Assembly: GCA_017302435.1 (NCBI GenBank)
Contig: JAFLDL010000020.1
Location: 1 to 64,000, forward strand
Source of the DNA: Candidatus Accumulibacter necessarius
GTDB taxonomy: Bacteria; Pseudomonadota; Gammaproteobacteria; Burkholderiales; Rhodocyclaceae
DNA: 64,000 bases
Reading direction: 5' to 3'
Under the pieces are notes generated by a model, which saw only the letters and a list, made by a program, of their open reading frames with translations, was not told the origin of the DNA and ran no database searches. The position numbers were made by a program, and so were the translations under genes. Of the stretch, positions 1 to 9,322 are shown piece after piece. The stretch's first letter is position 1, and each line of letters opens with the position of its first letter.

Positions 1-442
1 CGCTGCAGAGCTTGGGTTGGTTCGGGGCCAGGTGCGCCAGTGCGCGGCGCAGGCTTTCGTCGCTGATGATCTTCTTCATGCCGAGAATCTGTGGCGCGAC
101 TTCGTCGCCGCGTAGCCCAGTCACATGTGCGTAGCGCCGCTGCCCATCCAGGATCGACAGCAACCAGGTGCCGAGAACGTCGACCACCTCGGGCGCGTTG
201 GGGCTGGTATACGCCATCGGGCACCCGTCCCGCCAGCGGGCGAACAGACCTGACACTTCGAGAAATTCGGCAAAGAACGCCAACTGCCCCAGGGCCGTGG
301 CACTTCCCCCTTCGTCCCAGCGAACGTGCAATCGCCCCCCAGGCGTCGCAACCCGCATCTCCGCCGCCCCTTGCCCGATCTCCTGCAAAGCACCATCCAC
401 CGCCTTGACCAGATCTTTTCGCTCAAAATCCAACTCACCCAT
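1..442 (-). CDS. Transposase, N-terminal part (runs off the window)
   Basis: Reading the minus strand from an ATG at 442 gives 147 codons open to the window edge, beginning MGELDFERKDLVKAVDGAL. Residues around 80-140 (TSPNAPEVVDVLGTWLLSIL, then RRYAHVTGLRGDEVAP and DESLRRALAHL) resemble the N-terminal region of DDE transposases of insertion sequences that search and rebuild a genomic target. I recall this pattern from IS4/IS1380-like elements but cannot fix the family. The catalytic core would lie outside the window. No terminal inverted repeat could be identified in 443-650, where one end of the element should be. Confidence 0.6.
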   Translation of the reverse strand, partial: MGELDFERKDLVKAVDGALQEIGQGAAEMRVATPGGRLHVRWDEGGSATALGQLAFFAEFLEVSGLFARWRDGCPMAYTSPNAPEVVDVLGTWLLSILDGQRRYAHVTGLRGDEVAPQILGMKKIISDESLRRALAHLAPNQPKLCS

Positions 443-656
443 TGGGTGACCCTCCCCTTTCGCCCGAAACCCTCACCAGCACTCAGTTTGCAACAGATTT
501 CCATCGTTCAACTGAGGAAAATAGGATCATCCTCACCCACACCCGGACATGCCGTTTCGGATCCATCGGTTCATTGACCCCGCTGTCGTTGTCGCACCGT
601 ATCAAGCAGCGACAGCAGACGCGGGATCACGCCCATGCTTGGGCGCACCAAACAAA

Positions 657-680
657 AAAGCCCTGCCTAGGCAGGGCTTT
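657..680 (-). terminator. Rho-independent terminator of the first ompA-like gene
   Basis: A perfect palindrome, AAAGCCCTGCC then its complement with a TA centre, lies 16 bases beyond the stop of the OmpA-family gene. Read on the minus strand the GC stem is followed by a T run (complement of A654-A659). Confidence 0.85.
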
Positions 681-696
681 CGGTATCGCTATACGA

Positions 697-1371
697 TTAC
701 TTGGTGCCGATGAGTTCGATATCGACACGACGGTCGGGCTGCAGGCACTCGATGACCTTCTTGCTCTTCGGACCCGGGCACTGACCAGGCTTGGTCACCG
801 GATTCTTTTCGCCCTTGCCTTCGGTGTAGACACGGTTGGCATCGATACCCTTGCTGACCAGATAGGTCTTGACCGCCGCGGCGCGCCGCTCGGACAGCTT
901 CTGGTTGTAGGCATCGGAACCAAAGTGGTCGGTATGACCAACGGCAATGATCACTTCAAGCTTAATCGCCTTGGCCTTGGCAACCACTTCGTCCAGCGTG
1001 GCTTTGCCGGCCGGGCGCAGCGTCGCCTTGTCGAAGTCGAACAGCGCGTCGGCGGCGACGGTGATCTTGTCACCAGCAGGCTTGGCAGCCGGTAAGGCAG
1101 CGCCCTTTGGCGCTGGCGGCTCGCAAACTTCCTTCGGCAGCAGATCCTTGTCGCATTTGCAGCCAGCCGGGTCGTTGGCGGCAGCGGCCGGGGTCCAGAA
1201 ACCGGTACGCCAGCAAAGACCGGCGCCGCTCATGACGACTTCTCCGCGTTGGTCGATCACGTACACACGATCCAGAGGAATCGAAGTCTGTGCCTGAGCG
1301 AGCGAGGCGCCGACGCCGCAAGTGGCGGCAGCGAGCAAGGCCATCATGGAGTTTTTTGCAGTTCTGTTCAT
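697..1371 (-). CDS. OmpA-family outer-membrane/peptidoglycan-associated protein (copy 1)
   Basis: A 224-residue protein with an N-terminal signal peptide (cleavage probably after the ALAQA-like stretch near residue 28). A short region of about 65 residues follows, with four cysteines (C53, C71, C73, C83) and the phrase YVIDQRGEVVMSGAGLCWR. The C-terminal OmpA domain spans about 104-222. It carries the peptidoglycan-binding pattern (GHTD at 145-148, N156 x LSERRA, then RRVDIEL). The family anchors the outer membrane to peptidoglycan. There is no eight-stranded barrel, so this is a short periplasmic or lipid-facing version. The ATG at 1371 is preceded by GAGGG. A near paralogue lies at 2844-3506 in the same orientation. 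Confidence 0.85.
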   Translation of the reverse strand: MNRTAKNSMMALLAAATCGVGASLAQAQTSIPLDRVYVIDQRGEVVMSGAGLCWRTGFWTPAAAANDPAGCKCDKDLLPKEVCEPPAPKGAALPAAKPAGDKITVAADALFDFDKATLRPAGKATLDEVVAKAKAIKLEVIIAVGHTDHFGSDAYNQKLSERRAAAVKTYLVSKGIDANRVYTEGKGEKNPVTKPGQCPGPKSKKVIECLQPDRRVDIELIGTK

Positions 1372-1447
1372 CTAGGTTTCCCTCGTTAGTTGAAGCCTGC
1401 GGGAGTGATCCGCATGGCCTGTTATGCCTCGTTGTTGACTGAACTCA

Positions 1448-2773
1448 TCACGGACGAATTTTATTTTGCCACAAGAGGGCCAGTTTTATCAATCCGGTTT
1501 CGTTGTTTTCAATCAGTTGCCCGTTCTCGACTCGCATCCGGCCCGCCACCCACACGGCAGAAACATGCTCACGGCCTACCGCGTAGGCAAGATGGGAAAC
1601 GGGATCGTAGCAAGGTGCAAGCGCAAGATCGTTGAGTCTGACGGCACAGAGGTCGGCCGCCTTGCCCGGGGTCAAGGAGCCGATGCTCGCCTCGAGACCG
1701 AGCGCGCGAGCGCCGCCAAGAGTCGCCATGTGCAATACGCGATGCGCGTTGATGGCGTCGGCGCGGCCGGCTTCCTCCTTGGCCAGCAGCGCGGCCAGGC
1801 GCATTTCCTGAAAGAGGTCGAGCCGGTTGTTGCTGGCCGCCCCGTCGGTGCCCAGGCCGATATTGACTCCGCTCGCCGACAACTGCGTGATGGGGGCTAT
1901 GCCGCTGGCCAGCTTGAGATTGGAACTGGGACAATGGGCAACCGAACAGCCGTGCTGCGCCAGCATTTCGATTTCGGCCGCGCTGAGGTGAACTGCATGC
2001 ACAGCGATCAGCGCCGGACTGAGCAGACCGAGGCGGCGAAGGCGCTCAATCGGGCGCACCGCGAAACGCTGCAGGCTGTCGTCGATTTCCTGGGCAGTTT
2101 CATGCAAATGGAGATGAATCGGCAGTTCGATCTGCTCGGCGAGCGTCAGCACGCGGGCAAAGCTCCGCTCACTGACGGTGTAGGGCGCATGCGGGGCGAG
2201 GCAGAAAGACAAGAGCGGTTCATCCAGCAGTTGGTCGCGAACCGCCAGGCCCTTGGCAAGATAGTCGTCGGCGTCGGCTGCATAGTTGCTCGGAAAATCC
2301 ACCGTGATCAGGCCGATTGCGGCCCGGATTCCCGAAGCCAGCACGGCGTCCGCTGCGGCCTTGGGAAAGAAATACATGTCGTTGAAACAGGTGATGCCGC
2401 CCCGCAGCATCTCGGCGCAGGCAAGCAGGGTTCCGTCATGGACAAACTGCGAGGAAACGTGCTGCGCCTCAGCCGGCCAAACGTGATGGTGAAGCCACTG
2501 CATCAGCGGCAGATCATCGGCAAGACCACGCAGCAAGGTCATCGCCGCGTGGGTGTGCAGATTCACCAGCCCTGGAATCAGCACGTGCTGGTCCAGACAC
2601 TTGCGGCTGAGCGGTGAAAAACGGCCAGCCAACTCGCTCTGTGGCAGGAGGTCGATGATCCGGCCGTGATTGACCACCAGCGCATGGTTCTCGAGAACGA
2701 CGCCAGGCGGGTCCACAGGAACCATCCAGCGCGCCTCGATGACCAGATCGACTGCCGGAATCGCGGTGTTCAT
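1448..2773 (-). CDS. mtaD: 5-methylthioadenosine / S-adenosylhomocysteine deaminase-type amidohydrolase
   Basis: A 441-residue member of the TRZ/ATZ branch of the amidohydrolase superfamily. Visible metal-site elements are NLHTHAAM (H73 and H75), HLHLHETAQE in the middle, AVHAVHL, and GTDGAASNN near residue 310. These are the usual His/His/His/Asp ligands of a mononuclear zinc deaminase. The length and motifs fit MtaD, which deaminates MTA or SAH in the methionine/SAM salvage route. Related deaminases for other purines or pterins cannot be excluded. It lies between two ompA-like genes on the same strand. The hairpin at 2801-2824 separates it from the upstream ompA copy, so it probably has its own promoter or depends on read-through. 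Confidence 0.8.
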   Translation of the reverse strand: MNTAIPAVDLVIEARWMVPVDPPGVVLENHALVVNHGRIIDLLPQSELAGRFSPLSRKCLDQHVLIPGLVNLHTHAAMTLLRGLADDLPLMQWLHHHVWPAEAQHVSSQFVHDGTLLACAEMLRGGITCFNDMYFFPKAAADAVLASGIRAAIGLITVDFPSNYAADADDYLAKGLAVRDQLLDEPLLSFCLAPHAPYTVSERSFARVLTLAEQIELPIHLHLHETAQEIDDSLQRFAVRPIERLRRLGLLSPALIAVHAVHLSAAEIEMLAQHGCSVAHCPSSNLKLASGIAPITQLSASGVNIGLGTDGAASNNRLDLFQEMRLAALLAKEEAGRADAINAHRVLHMATLGGARALGLEASIGSLTPGKAADLCAVRLNDLALAPCYDPVSHLAYAVGREHVSAVWVAGRMRVENGQLIENNETGLIKLALLWQNKIRP

Positions 2774-2800
2774 TCCAAAGACATATCTAGGAGCCTAAAA

Positions 2801-2824
2801 AAAACCCCGCCAAAGCGGGGTTTT
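2801..2824 (-). terminator. Rho-independent terminator of the second ompA-like gene
   Basis: AAAACCCCGC, a CAAA loop and GCGGGGTTTT form a perfect 10-bp stem. Eight A residues (2797-2804) give an eight-T run on the minus strand. It follows the stop of the 2844-3506 gene and lies just upstream of the deaminase gene. Confidence 0.88.
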
Positions 2825-2843
2825 CTGACGCATTGCGCCTGGA

Positions 2844-3506
2844 TTACTTGGTGCCGATGAGTTCGATATCGACACGACGGTCGGGCTGCAGGCACTGGAT
2901 AACCGCCTTGGTCGCCTTCTTGCCCGGGCACTGATCCGGCTTGGTCACCGGATTCTTCGGACCCTTGCCTTCCGTGTAAATACGGTTGGCATCGACTCCC
3001 TTGCTCACCAGGTAGCTCTTCACCGCGGCAGCGCGCCGATCGGAGAGCTTCATGTTGTACGCCACGGAACCGAAACGGTCGGTGTGACCGACGGCGAGGA
3101 TCACTTCCAGCTTGATCTCCTTGGACTTGGCGGCCACTTCGTCGAGCTTCTTCTTGCCTTCCGGACGCAGTACCGCCTTGTCGAAGTCGAACAGCGCATC
3201 GGCAGCGATGGTGATCTTGTCACCCGTGGGCTTGGCGCCCGGTACGGCAGCAGCCCTGGGTGCTGGCGGTTCGCAAACTTCCTTCGGCAGCAGATCCTTG
3301 TCGCACTTGCAGCCCGCCGGGTCCTTGGCAGCAGCGGCCGGGGTCCAGAAACCGGTACGCCAGCAAAGGCCGGTGCCGCTCAGCACGACTTCACCACGTT
3401 GGTCGATCACGTAGACGCGATCAGCAGCGGTCTGGGCTTGCGCAGCGCCAGCGGCTGCAAACAGGCCGATAGAGGCCAGCAGGGTAGTAATGATTTTCGA
3501 TTTCAA
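2844..3506 (-). CDS. OmpA-family protein (copy 2), TTG start
   Basis: A 220-residue paralogue of the protein at 697-1371, nearly collinear with it: signal peptide ending AAQA near residue 24, the same cysteine-bearing linker (GTGLCWRTGFWTP, then CKCDKDLLPKEVCEPP), and a C-terminal OmpA domain with GHTDRFGS, KLSDRRAAAV and RRVDIELIGTK. The start is a TTG at 3504-3506. It is supported by a near-ideal Shine-Dalgarno (AGGAGGAA, complement of 3511-3518) six bases upstream, and no in-frame ATG precedes the signal peptide. The strong ribosome site with a weak start codon may set a moderate expression level. Confidence 0.85.
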   Translation of the reverse strand: MKSKIITTLLASIGLFAAAGAAQAQTAADRVYVIDQRGEVVLSGTGLCWRTGFWTPAAAAKDPAGCKCDKDLLPKEVCEPPAPRAAAVPGAKPTGDKITIAADALFDFDKAVLRPEGKKKLDEVAAKSKEIKLEVILAVGHTDRFGSVAYNMKLSDRRAAAVKSYLVSKGVDANRIYTEGKGPKNPVTKPDQCPGKKATKAVIQCLQPDRRVDIELIGTK

Positions 3507-3798
3507 GATGTTCCTCCTCGATTAATCTCTGTTAGGTCCGAATGCGTGTAACGCGATGCGATTTTTGCGCAGTCAGGAGATTTAAGCATACAAACTTGAT
3601 TTCCTTCAAGCATCGACCTCGCATTGTGTCGCTTTTATACAACGAACAGCGCTCGCCAGCGGTGAGATTGCTGCAACCGGTGCTCCACCTGTACTGGGGT
3701 GGCACCAGGAAGCCCAGCGCCGGAGCGCTGCGCCTGCCTGTGCGTGCGACAATCATCGCTGCGGCAGCGCAGACTGCTGAGTGGAAAAGGAGAGGACC

Positions 3799-4557
3799 AT
3801 GCACGCAATGAGCCTGGAGTCGATCGCTGCCATCGTGCGCGAGGCGGAGGAGATTGTCGTTTTCTCGGGAGCTGGGCTTTCGGCCGACAGCGGCATTCCC
3901 ACTTTCCGCGATGGGGCGACCGGCCTCTGAAACAACGTCGACCCTGATGAGGTCGCCAGCATTGAAGGATTCCTGCGCAATCCGCAACGCGCGTGGAACT
4001 GGTTGCTACAGTTGAAGACCCTGGTTGATGAGCGGCGCCCGAATGCCGGGCATCAGGCGATCGCGCGGCTGGAGGAAATCTGCCCGGCACAGCGGATGAC
4101 CGTCATTACCCAGAACATCGACGGATACCACGAGCGTGCCGGCAATGAACACGTCCTCGAGGTACACGGCACCATCCACCGGGTACGCTGCCACCGACAC
4201 TGTGGCTTTGTTGCCGCCTGGGATCAAAGCGCCATCAAACCTTATGCCTGTCCCGCTTGCGGGGCGCCGGTGCGGCCCGACCTGGTGATGTTCGGTGAGA
4301 TGCTTGATGAAGAGGTCTTTGCCGCTGCCGAAATACGCAGCCTCGGTGCCGACGTGTTCTTCTGTGTCGGCACCTCTTTTACCGTCCAGCCCGCCGCCCG
4401 CCTGCCGGTATGGGCAAAGCGTGCCGGCGCGGTGGTTGTGGAAGTCAATCCGCACCCGACGCCGTTCTCGGACGCTGCCGATTTTTCGATCCGCAACGGT
4501 GCCTCGCAGTTCTTCGCTGCGCTGTGCACGAAGCTCGACATGAAAAACCCGACATGA
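3799..4557 (+). pseudogene. Sir2-family NAD-dependent protein deacylase, interrupted by an in-frame TGA
   Basis: From the ATG at 3799 (AAAGGAGAGG just upstream) the frame encodes a sirtuin start with FSGAGLSADSGIPTFRD, then meets TGA at 3928-3930 (codon 44). It stays open to 4557 with the rest of a normal sirtuin: TQNIDGYHERAG, catalytic-His region LEVHGT, zinc cysteines (CHRHCG and CPACG), GTSFTVQPA and a C-terminal NPHPT segment. The TGA sits where class III sirtuins usually have the Trp of a GLW motif, so one G-to-A change (TGG to TGA) explains it. Full length would be 252 residues. It could be a recent pseudogene, a sequencing error or a TGA read-through. A product starting at 4003 would lack the NAD-binding GAG motif and be inactive. 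Confidence 0.8.
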
Positions 4558-4629
4558 AAGACGCCTGAACCAATCGCCAGGCTTATCCGATGAGACGATC
4601 AATGGCGCCGGGGCGAAGGACTGATCGGC

Positions 4630-4635
4630 TATAAT
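4630..4635 (+). promoter_or_regulatory. Candidate -10 element for mfd
   Basis: TATAAT in the context GGCTATAATGCCGCC lies 39 bases upstream of the GTG at 4669. No convincing -35 hexamer is seen at the usual spacing, so this rests on the -10 match and its position. Confidence 0.4.
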
Positions 4636-4668
4636 GCCGCCCTTTCGCTGCCTCGCGCCGCCCGGCCT

Positions 4669-7600
4669 GTGCAGCCCAGACCACTTCAGCAGTCGAGTCG
4701 CGAGTCGCATTCCTTGTCATTGCCGCTTCCCCATCTGCCAGTAGCCAAAGGCGGTGAAAAGCTTCCGTTTCCCTCGTTCGCGGGTTCCGCCGACGCGCTC
4801 GCGATCGCCCACGCGGCGTCACTAGGCAGTGCTGACGCCAAGCGGATGCTCACTGTACTGACCGCCAGCGCCAGCGATGCCCACCGTCTGCTGCAGGAAA
4901 TCCCCTGGTTTGCCGAGAACTTGCGCGTACGTCTGCTCCCGGACTGGGAAACCCTGCCCTATGACAGTTTTTCACCACACCACGACCTCGTTTCCGAGCG
5001 ACTGGCAACGCTCTACGCTGTCATGCGGGGAGAGTGCGATGTACTGCTGGTACCCGCCAGCACTGCGGTTTACCGTCTGGCGCCGCCCGCCTATCTGGCC
5101 GCCTACACGTTCTTCCTCACGCAGGGCGAGAAGCTCGATGCGGGCCAGTTCCGCGCCCAGGTGACGCTGGCAGGCTATGCGCATGTGACGCAAGTTGTCG
5201 CCCCTGGAGAGTACTCCATCCGCGGGGGCCTGGTTGATCTCTTCCCAATGGGCTCGCACCTGCCCTACCGCCTCGATCTCTTTGACAACGAAATCGAGAG
5301 CATCAAGACCTTCGACGTCGACAACCAGCGCACGCTCTATCCAGTGCCTGAGGTTCGGCTGCTGCCAGCGCGCGAGTTTCCGCTCGACGACCAGGGAAGG
5401 ACGCGCTTCCGTCAGCGCTTCCGCGAAATGTTCGAGGGTGACCCGGGGCGCTCGGGAATCTACAAGGACGTTTCGAACGGCATTCCCGCCGCCGGGATCG
5501 AGTACTGGCTACCGCTTTTTTTCGAGGAAACGGCCACCCTATTTGACTATCTGCCCAGCGCCACACTGCTTTGCCTCCACGGCAACGTGCCGGAAGCGAT
5601 TCGTACCTTCTGGCGCGAGGCGCAGTCACGCTACACGATGCTGTCGGGCGAGCGCTCGCGGCCGCTACTGCCACCGGCCGATCTCTTTCTGGCCGAAGAA
5701 CCTTTCTTCATCGCTGCCAAGGCCTATGCCAGAGTGAGCCTGACGGCGAGCAATGAAGGCCCGGTGCGCAGCCTGCCGTCTCTGGCCGTTGACCGCCGCG
5801 CCGAAAACCCGCTTTGCCGCCTGCAAGCCTTTCTCGATGGATTTCCAGGCCGTGTCCTGCTGCTCGCAGAAAGCGCCGGGCGCCGCGAAACACTGTCCGC
5901 ACTGCTCTCGGAATACGGACTGAAACCACTGGCGAGCGCGAGTTTTTCCGATTTCATGGCCAGCGACAGCCGGCTCTCGCTGGCGGTTGGCCCCCTTTAC
6001 GACGGCTTCCTGCTCGATCAACTGGCGATCATCACGGAAGCTGAACTCTACGCCGATAGCCCGTCGCGGCGCACGCGCCACGTGGCCCAGCGGCGAACGT
6101 CGGCTGACAACTGGCTGCGCGACCTCAGCGAACTGAAGGTGGCTTCGCCGGTGGTGCATGAGCAGCATGGCATCGGACGTTACCAGGGCCTGATCCATCT
6201 TGATCTTGGCGAAGGCGAGATGGAGTTCCTCGAACTGCACTACGCCGGCGACGCCAGGCTGTACGTGCCCGTGTCACAGTTACATGTCATCTCGCGCTAC
6301 TCTGGAGCCGATCCGGACAGTGCGCCCCTGCACACGCTTGGCTCGCAACAATGGGAAAAGGCCAAGCGTCGTGCCGCCCTGCAGGCGCGCGACACAGCAG
6401 CTGAACTGCTCGCCCTGTACGCGCTGCGCGCCGCTCGGCAAGGCCACGCCTGCGAGTTTAAGGCGCATGACTATGACGCGTTTGCTGATGGTTTCGGTTT
6501 TGAGGAAACGCAGGATCAGGCAACAGCCATCGCCGCGGTGATCGAAGACATGAGATCGGGTCGACCGATGGACCGCCTGGTGTGCGGCGACGTCGGCTTC
6601 GGCAAGACGGAAGTCGCCTTGCGCGCCGCTTTCTGCGCCGTTGCCGGTGGCCGACAGGTCGCCGTCCTGTGCCCGACCACGCTGCTCTGCGAACAGCATT
6701 TCCAGACCTTCAGCGACCGCTTCGCCGAATTGCCGGTCAGGATTGCCGAACTCTCACGCTTCAAGACCGCCGGCGAGGCGACGCAGGCGCTCAAGGAACT
6801 GGCCGACGGCAGACTCGACATCGTCATCGGGACGCACAAGCTGTTGCAGAAGGATGTCCATTTCAGCCGTCTCGGTCTGGTGGTGATCGACGAGGAACAC
6901 CGCTTTGGCGTCCGCCAGAAGGAAGCACTGAAGGCGCTGCGCGCCGAGGTCGACGTGCTGACGCTGACGGCGACGCCTATCCCTCGCACGCTCGCCATGT
7001 CGCTCGAAGGGCTGCGTGACTTTTCGGTCATCGCCACCGCGCCACGGAAGCGCCTGGCGATCAAGACCTTCGTCAGCAGGTTCTCGGACGGCATCATCCG
7101 TGAAGCGCTGCTGCGCGAATTCAAGCGCGGCGGCCAGGTCTACTTCCTCCACAACGAGGTCGACACCATCGAGAACATGCGTGACAGGCTCGGCAAACTA
7201 CTGCCCGAAGCACGTATCCTCGTTGGCCACGGGCAGATGAAGGAGCGCGATCTGGAGCGCGTGATGCGCGATTTCACGCAACAACGAGCCAATCTGCTGC
7301 TGTGCACGACGATCATCGAAACCGGCATCGATAACCCGCACGCCAATACGATCGTCATCAACCGCGCCGAGAAATTTGGTCTCGCCCAGTTGCATCAGCT
7401 CCGCGGTCGGGTTGGCCGCTCGCACCACCAGGCCTATGCCTACCTGCTCACGCACGACGAGACGGCACTCAACAAGCAGGCCCGGCAGCGACTTGATGCC
7501 ATCCAGATGATGGACGAGCTCGGTGCCGGTTTCTACCTTGCCATGCACGATCTCGAAATTCGCGGTGCCGGCGAAGTGCTGGGAGCCAGCCAATCAGGCG

Positions 7601-8148
7601 AGATGCAGGAGGTCGGCTTCAACCTGTTTACCGAGATGCTGAAGCGCGCCGTTGCAGCGCTCAAGCAGGGCAAGGAACCAGACCTGACGCAACCGCTGGC
7701 CGTCACCACCGAAATCAAGCTGCACACCCCCGCCCTGCTGCCCGACGACTACGCGCCGGACGTCCACGAAAGGCTGACGCTTTACAAACGCCTGGCCGAC
7801 TGCGGGCAGGCGAACGAGCTTGCCGATCTGCAGGAAGAACTGGTCGATCGCTTTGGCGACCTGCCGCCACAAGCGCGGGCTCTGCTCGACAGCCACCGGC
7901 TGCGGCTGCTCTGCAAACCTCTCGGAATCAGCAAACTCGACGCCAACACCGAACAGATCGCGCTGCAGTTCGACACCAATCCGCCGATCGACCCGATGCG
8001 GATCATCGATCTGATCCAGAAGGACCGCAACTACCGCCTGGCGGGAGCAGACAGACTGGTCCTCAAACGCCACTGCGCGACGCTTGCCGACCGGGTCGCT
8101 GCGGTTAAAGACATCATTCATCAACTGACTCGCCAGGCCAAACCATGA
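4669..8148 (+). CDS. mfd: Transcription-repair coupling factor Mfd
   Basis: A protein of up to 1159 residues, the normal size for Mfd, the ATP-driven translocase that removes stalled RNA polymerase and recruits UvrA to transcribed-strand damage. The order is: UvrB-like N-terminal module (ETLPYDSFSPHHDLVSERL near residue 100), an RNA-polymerase-interacting module around 490-560 (VHEQHGIGRYQGL), and a RecG-like helicase core. The core has Walker A GDVGFGKTE, the DEEH box, TATPIPRTLAMSL and QLRGRVGRSHHQAYAYLL, followed by the C-terminal TRCF domain. The start is uncertain. GTG 4669 is given, but TTG 4714 (protein starting MSLPLPHLP) fits the family N-terminus at least as well, and neither has a clear Shine-Dalgarno. 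The last four bases overlap aroG. Confidence 0.95.
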   Translation: MQPRPLQQSSRESHSLSLPLPHLPVAKGGEKLPFPSFAGSADALAIAHAASLGSADAKRMLTVLTASASDAHRLLQEIPWFAENLRVRLLPDWETLPYDSFSPHHDLVSERLATLYAVMRGECDVLLVPASTAVYRLAPPAYLAAYTFFLTQGEKLDAGQFRAQVTLAGYAHVTQVVAPGEYSIRGGLVDLFPMGSHLPYRLDLFDNEIESIKTFDVDNQRTLYPVPEVRLLPAREFPLDDQGRTRFRQRFREMFEGDPGRSGIYKDVSNGIPAAGIEYWLPLFFEETATLFDYLPSATLLCLHGNVPEAIRTFWREAQSRYTMLSGERSRPLLPPADLFLAEEPFFIAAKAYARVSLTASNEGPVRSLPSLAVDRRAENPLCRLQAFLDGFPGRVLLLAESAGRRETLSALLSEYGLKPLASASFSDFMASDSRLSLAVGPLYDGFLLDQLAIITEAELYADSPSRRTRHVAQRRTSADNWLRDLSELKVASPVVHEQHGIGRYQGLIHLDLGEGEMEFLELHYAGDARLYVPVSQLHVISRYSGADPDSAPLHTLGSQQWEKAKRRAALQARDTAAELLALYALRAARQGHACEFKAHDYDAFADGFGFEETQDQATAIAAVIEDMRSGRPMDRLVCGDVGFGKTEVALRAAFCAVAGGRQVAVLCPTTLLCEQHFQTFSDRFAELPVRIAELSRFKTAGEATQALKELADGRLDIVIGTHKLLQKDVHFSRLGLVVIDEEHRFGVRQKEALKALRAEVDVLTLTATPIPRTLAMSLEGLRDFSVIATAPRKRLAIKTFVSRFSDGIIREALLREFKRGGQVYFLHNEVDTIENMRDRLGKLLPEARILVGHGQMKERDLERVMRDFTQQRANLLLCTTIIETGIDNPHANTIVINRAEKFGLAQLHQLRGRVGRSHHQAYAYLLTHDETALNKQARQRLDAIQMMDELGAGFYLAMHDLEIRGAGEVLGASQSGEMQEVGFNLFTEMLKRAVAALKQGKEPDLTQPLAVTTEIKLHTPALLPDDYAPDVHERLTLYKRLADCGQANELADLQEELVDRFGDLPPQARALLDSHRLRLLCKPLGISKLDANTEQIALQFDTNPPIDPMRIIDLIQKDRNYRLAGADRLVLKRHCATLADRVAAVKDIIHQLTRQAKP

Positions 8149-9218
8149 CCACCCTCGACATCGACAATATCAACGTCAGCGCCTTCGACCCCATGCCTTC
8201 GCCCGAGGAAATCCTCGCCCGGGTGCCGCTGTCGCCGAGCGCCGCCGACCTCGTCATGCGCGGCCGCGAGGTCCTGCGCCACATCCTCGACCGCAGCGAT
8301 GATCGACTGTTCATAGTGGTTGGCCCGTGCTCGATCCACGACCCGGTGGCCGCGCTCGACTATGCCAAACGTCTGAAGGCTCTGGCTGACGAGGTCAGCC
8401 AGACGCTTTACCTGGTGATGCGGGTCTATTTCGAAAAGCCGAGGACGACGACCGGCTGGAAGGGGTACATCAATGATCCGGACATGGACGATTCCTTCCG
8501 GGTTGATCAGGGCATGTACAAGGCGCGCGCATTCCTGCTGCAGCTCGCCGAACTCGGCCTGGCTGCCGGTACCGAGGCGCTCGACCCGATCTCGCCGCAG
8601 TATCTCGGCGATCTGATCTCCTGGACGGCAATCGGCGCGCGCACGACCGAATCGCAGACACATCGGGAGATATCGTCCGGCTTGTCTACCCCGGTCGGCT
8701 TCAAGAACGGCACCAACGGCGACGTCGGCATCGCCGTCAACGCCATCCTCTCTGCCTCACGGCCGCATAGTTTCCTCGGCATCAATGGCCAGGGGCGCAC
8801 CTCGATCGTGCGTACCCGTGGCAACCGCTACGGGCACCTCGTTCTGCGCGGCGGCGATGGCCGGCCGAACTACGACACGGTCAGCGTACAGATGGCCGAA
8901 CAGGCACTGCGCAAGGCCGGCCTGCCGACCAATATCGTGGTCGACTGCTCGCACGCCAACAGCTACAAGAAACACGAGTGGCAGCCGCTGGTCATGGCCG
9001 ACGTGGTCAATCAGGTCCGCCTCGGAAACCAGTCTCTGGTCGGCATGATGATCGAGTCCAATATCGTTGCCGGCAACCAGTCAATCCCGGAAGATCTCTC
9101 GCAGCTCAGGTACGGTTGCTCGGTGACCGACGCCTGCGTTGACTGGGAGACCACCGAGACGATGATACGAGACGCTGCCCGGCTACTGCGCGAGGTCCTG
9201 CCCGGTCGCGGCCGCTGA
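8145..9218 (+). CDS. aroG: 3-deoxy-7-phosphoheptulonate (DAHP) synthase, class I
   Basis: A 357-residue AroF/G/H-type aldolase that condenses phosphoenolpyruvate with erythrose 4-phosphate, the first step of the shikimate pathway. Motifs include VVGPCSIHDP (metal/PEP site Cys), MRVYFEKPRTTTGWKGYIND, GARTTESQTHRE, GFKNGTNG, and VDCSHANSYK near residue 265. The start ATG overlaps the mfd stop (ATGA), so the two genes are probably co-transcribed and translationally coupled. Which aromatic amino acid inhibits this isozyme cannot be read with confidence. Confidence 0.93.
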   Translation: MTTLDIDNINVSAFDPMPSPEEILARVPLSPSAADLVMRGREVLRHILDRSDDRLFIVVGPCSIHDPVAALDYAKRLKALADEVSQTLYLVMRVYFEKPRTTTGWKGYINDPDMDDSFRVDQGMYKARAFLLQLAELGLAAGTEALDPISPQYLGDLISWTAIGARTTESQTHREISSGLSTPVGFKNGTNGDVGIAVNAILSASRPHSFLGINGQGRTSIVRTRGNRYGHLVLRGGDGRPNYDTVSVQMAEQALRKAGLPTNIVVDCSHANSYKKHEWQPLVMADVVNQVRLGNQSLVGMMIESNIVAGNQSIPEDLSQLRYGCSVTDACVDWETTETMIRDAARLLREVLPGRGR

Positions 9219-9322
9219 CCAGCACGGGGCCCTGCCCAGGCGGTGGAACGGCTGCCAGGGGACTTGGCAAGCAGGCTGTGTGCCCGCGCCTCCGACGCTC
9301 GCGCAATGGGCCGTGGTTAGGG

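Noticed and set aside
3928-3930. Selenocysteine decoding of the TGA in the sirtuin gene
   Set aside because: The position is normally Trp, not Cys, and no convincing SECIS-like hairpin was seen directly after it.
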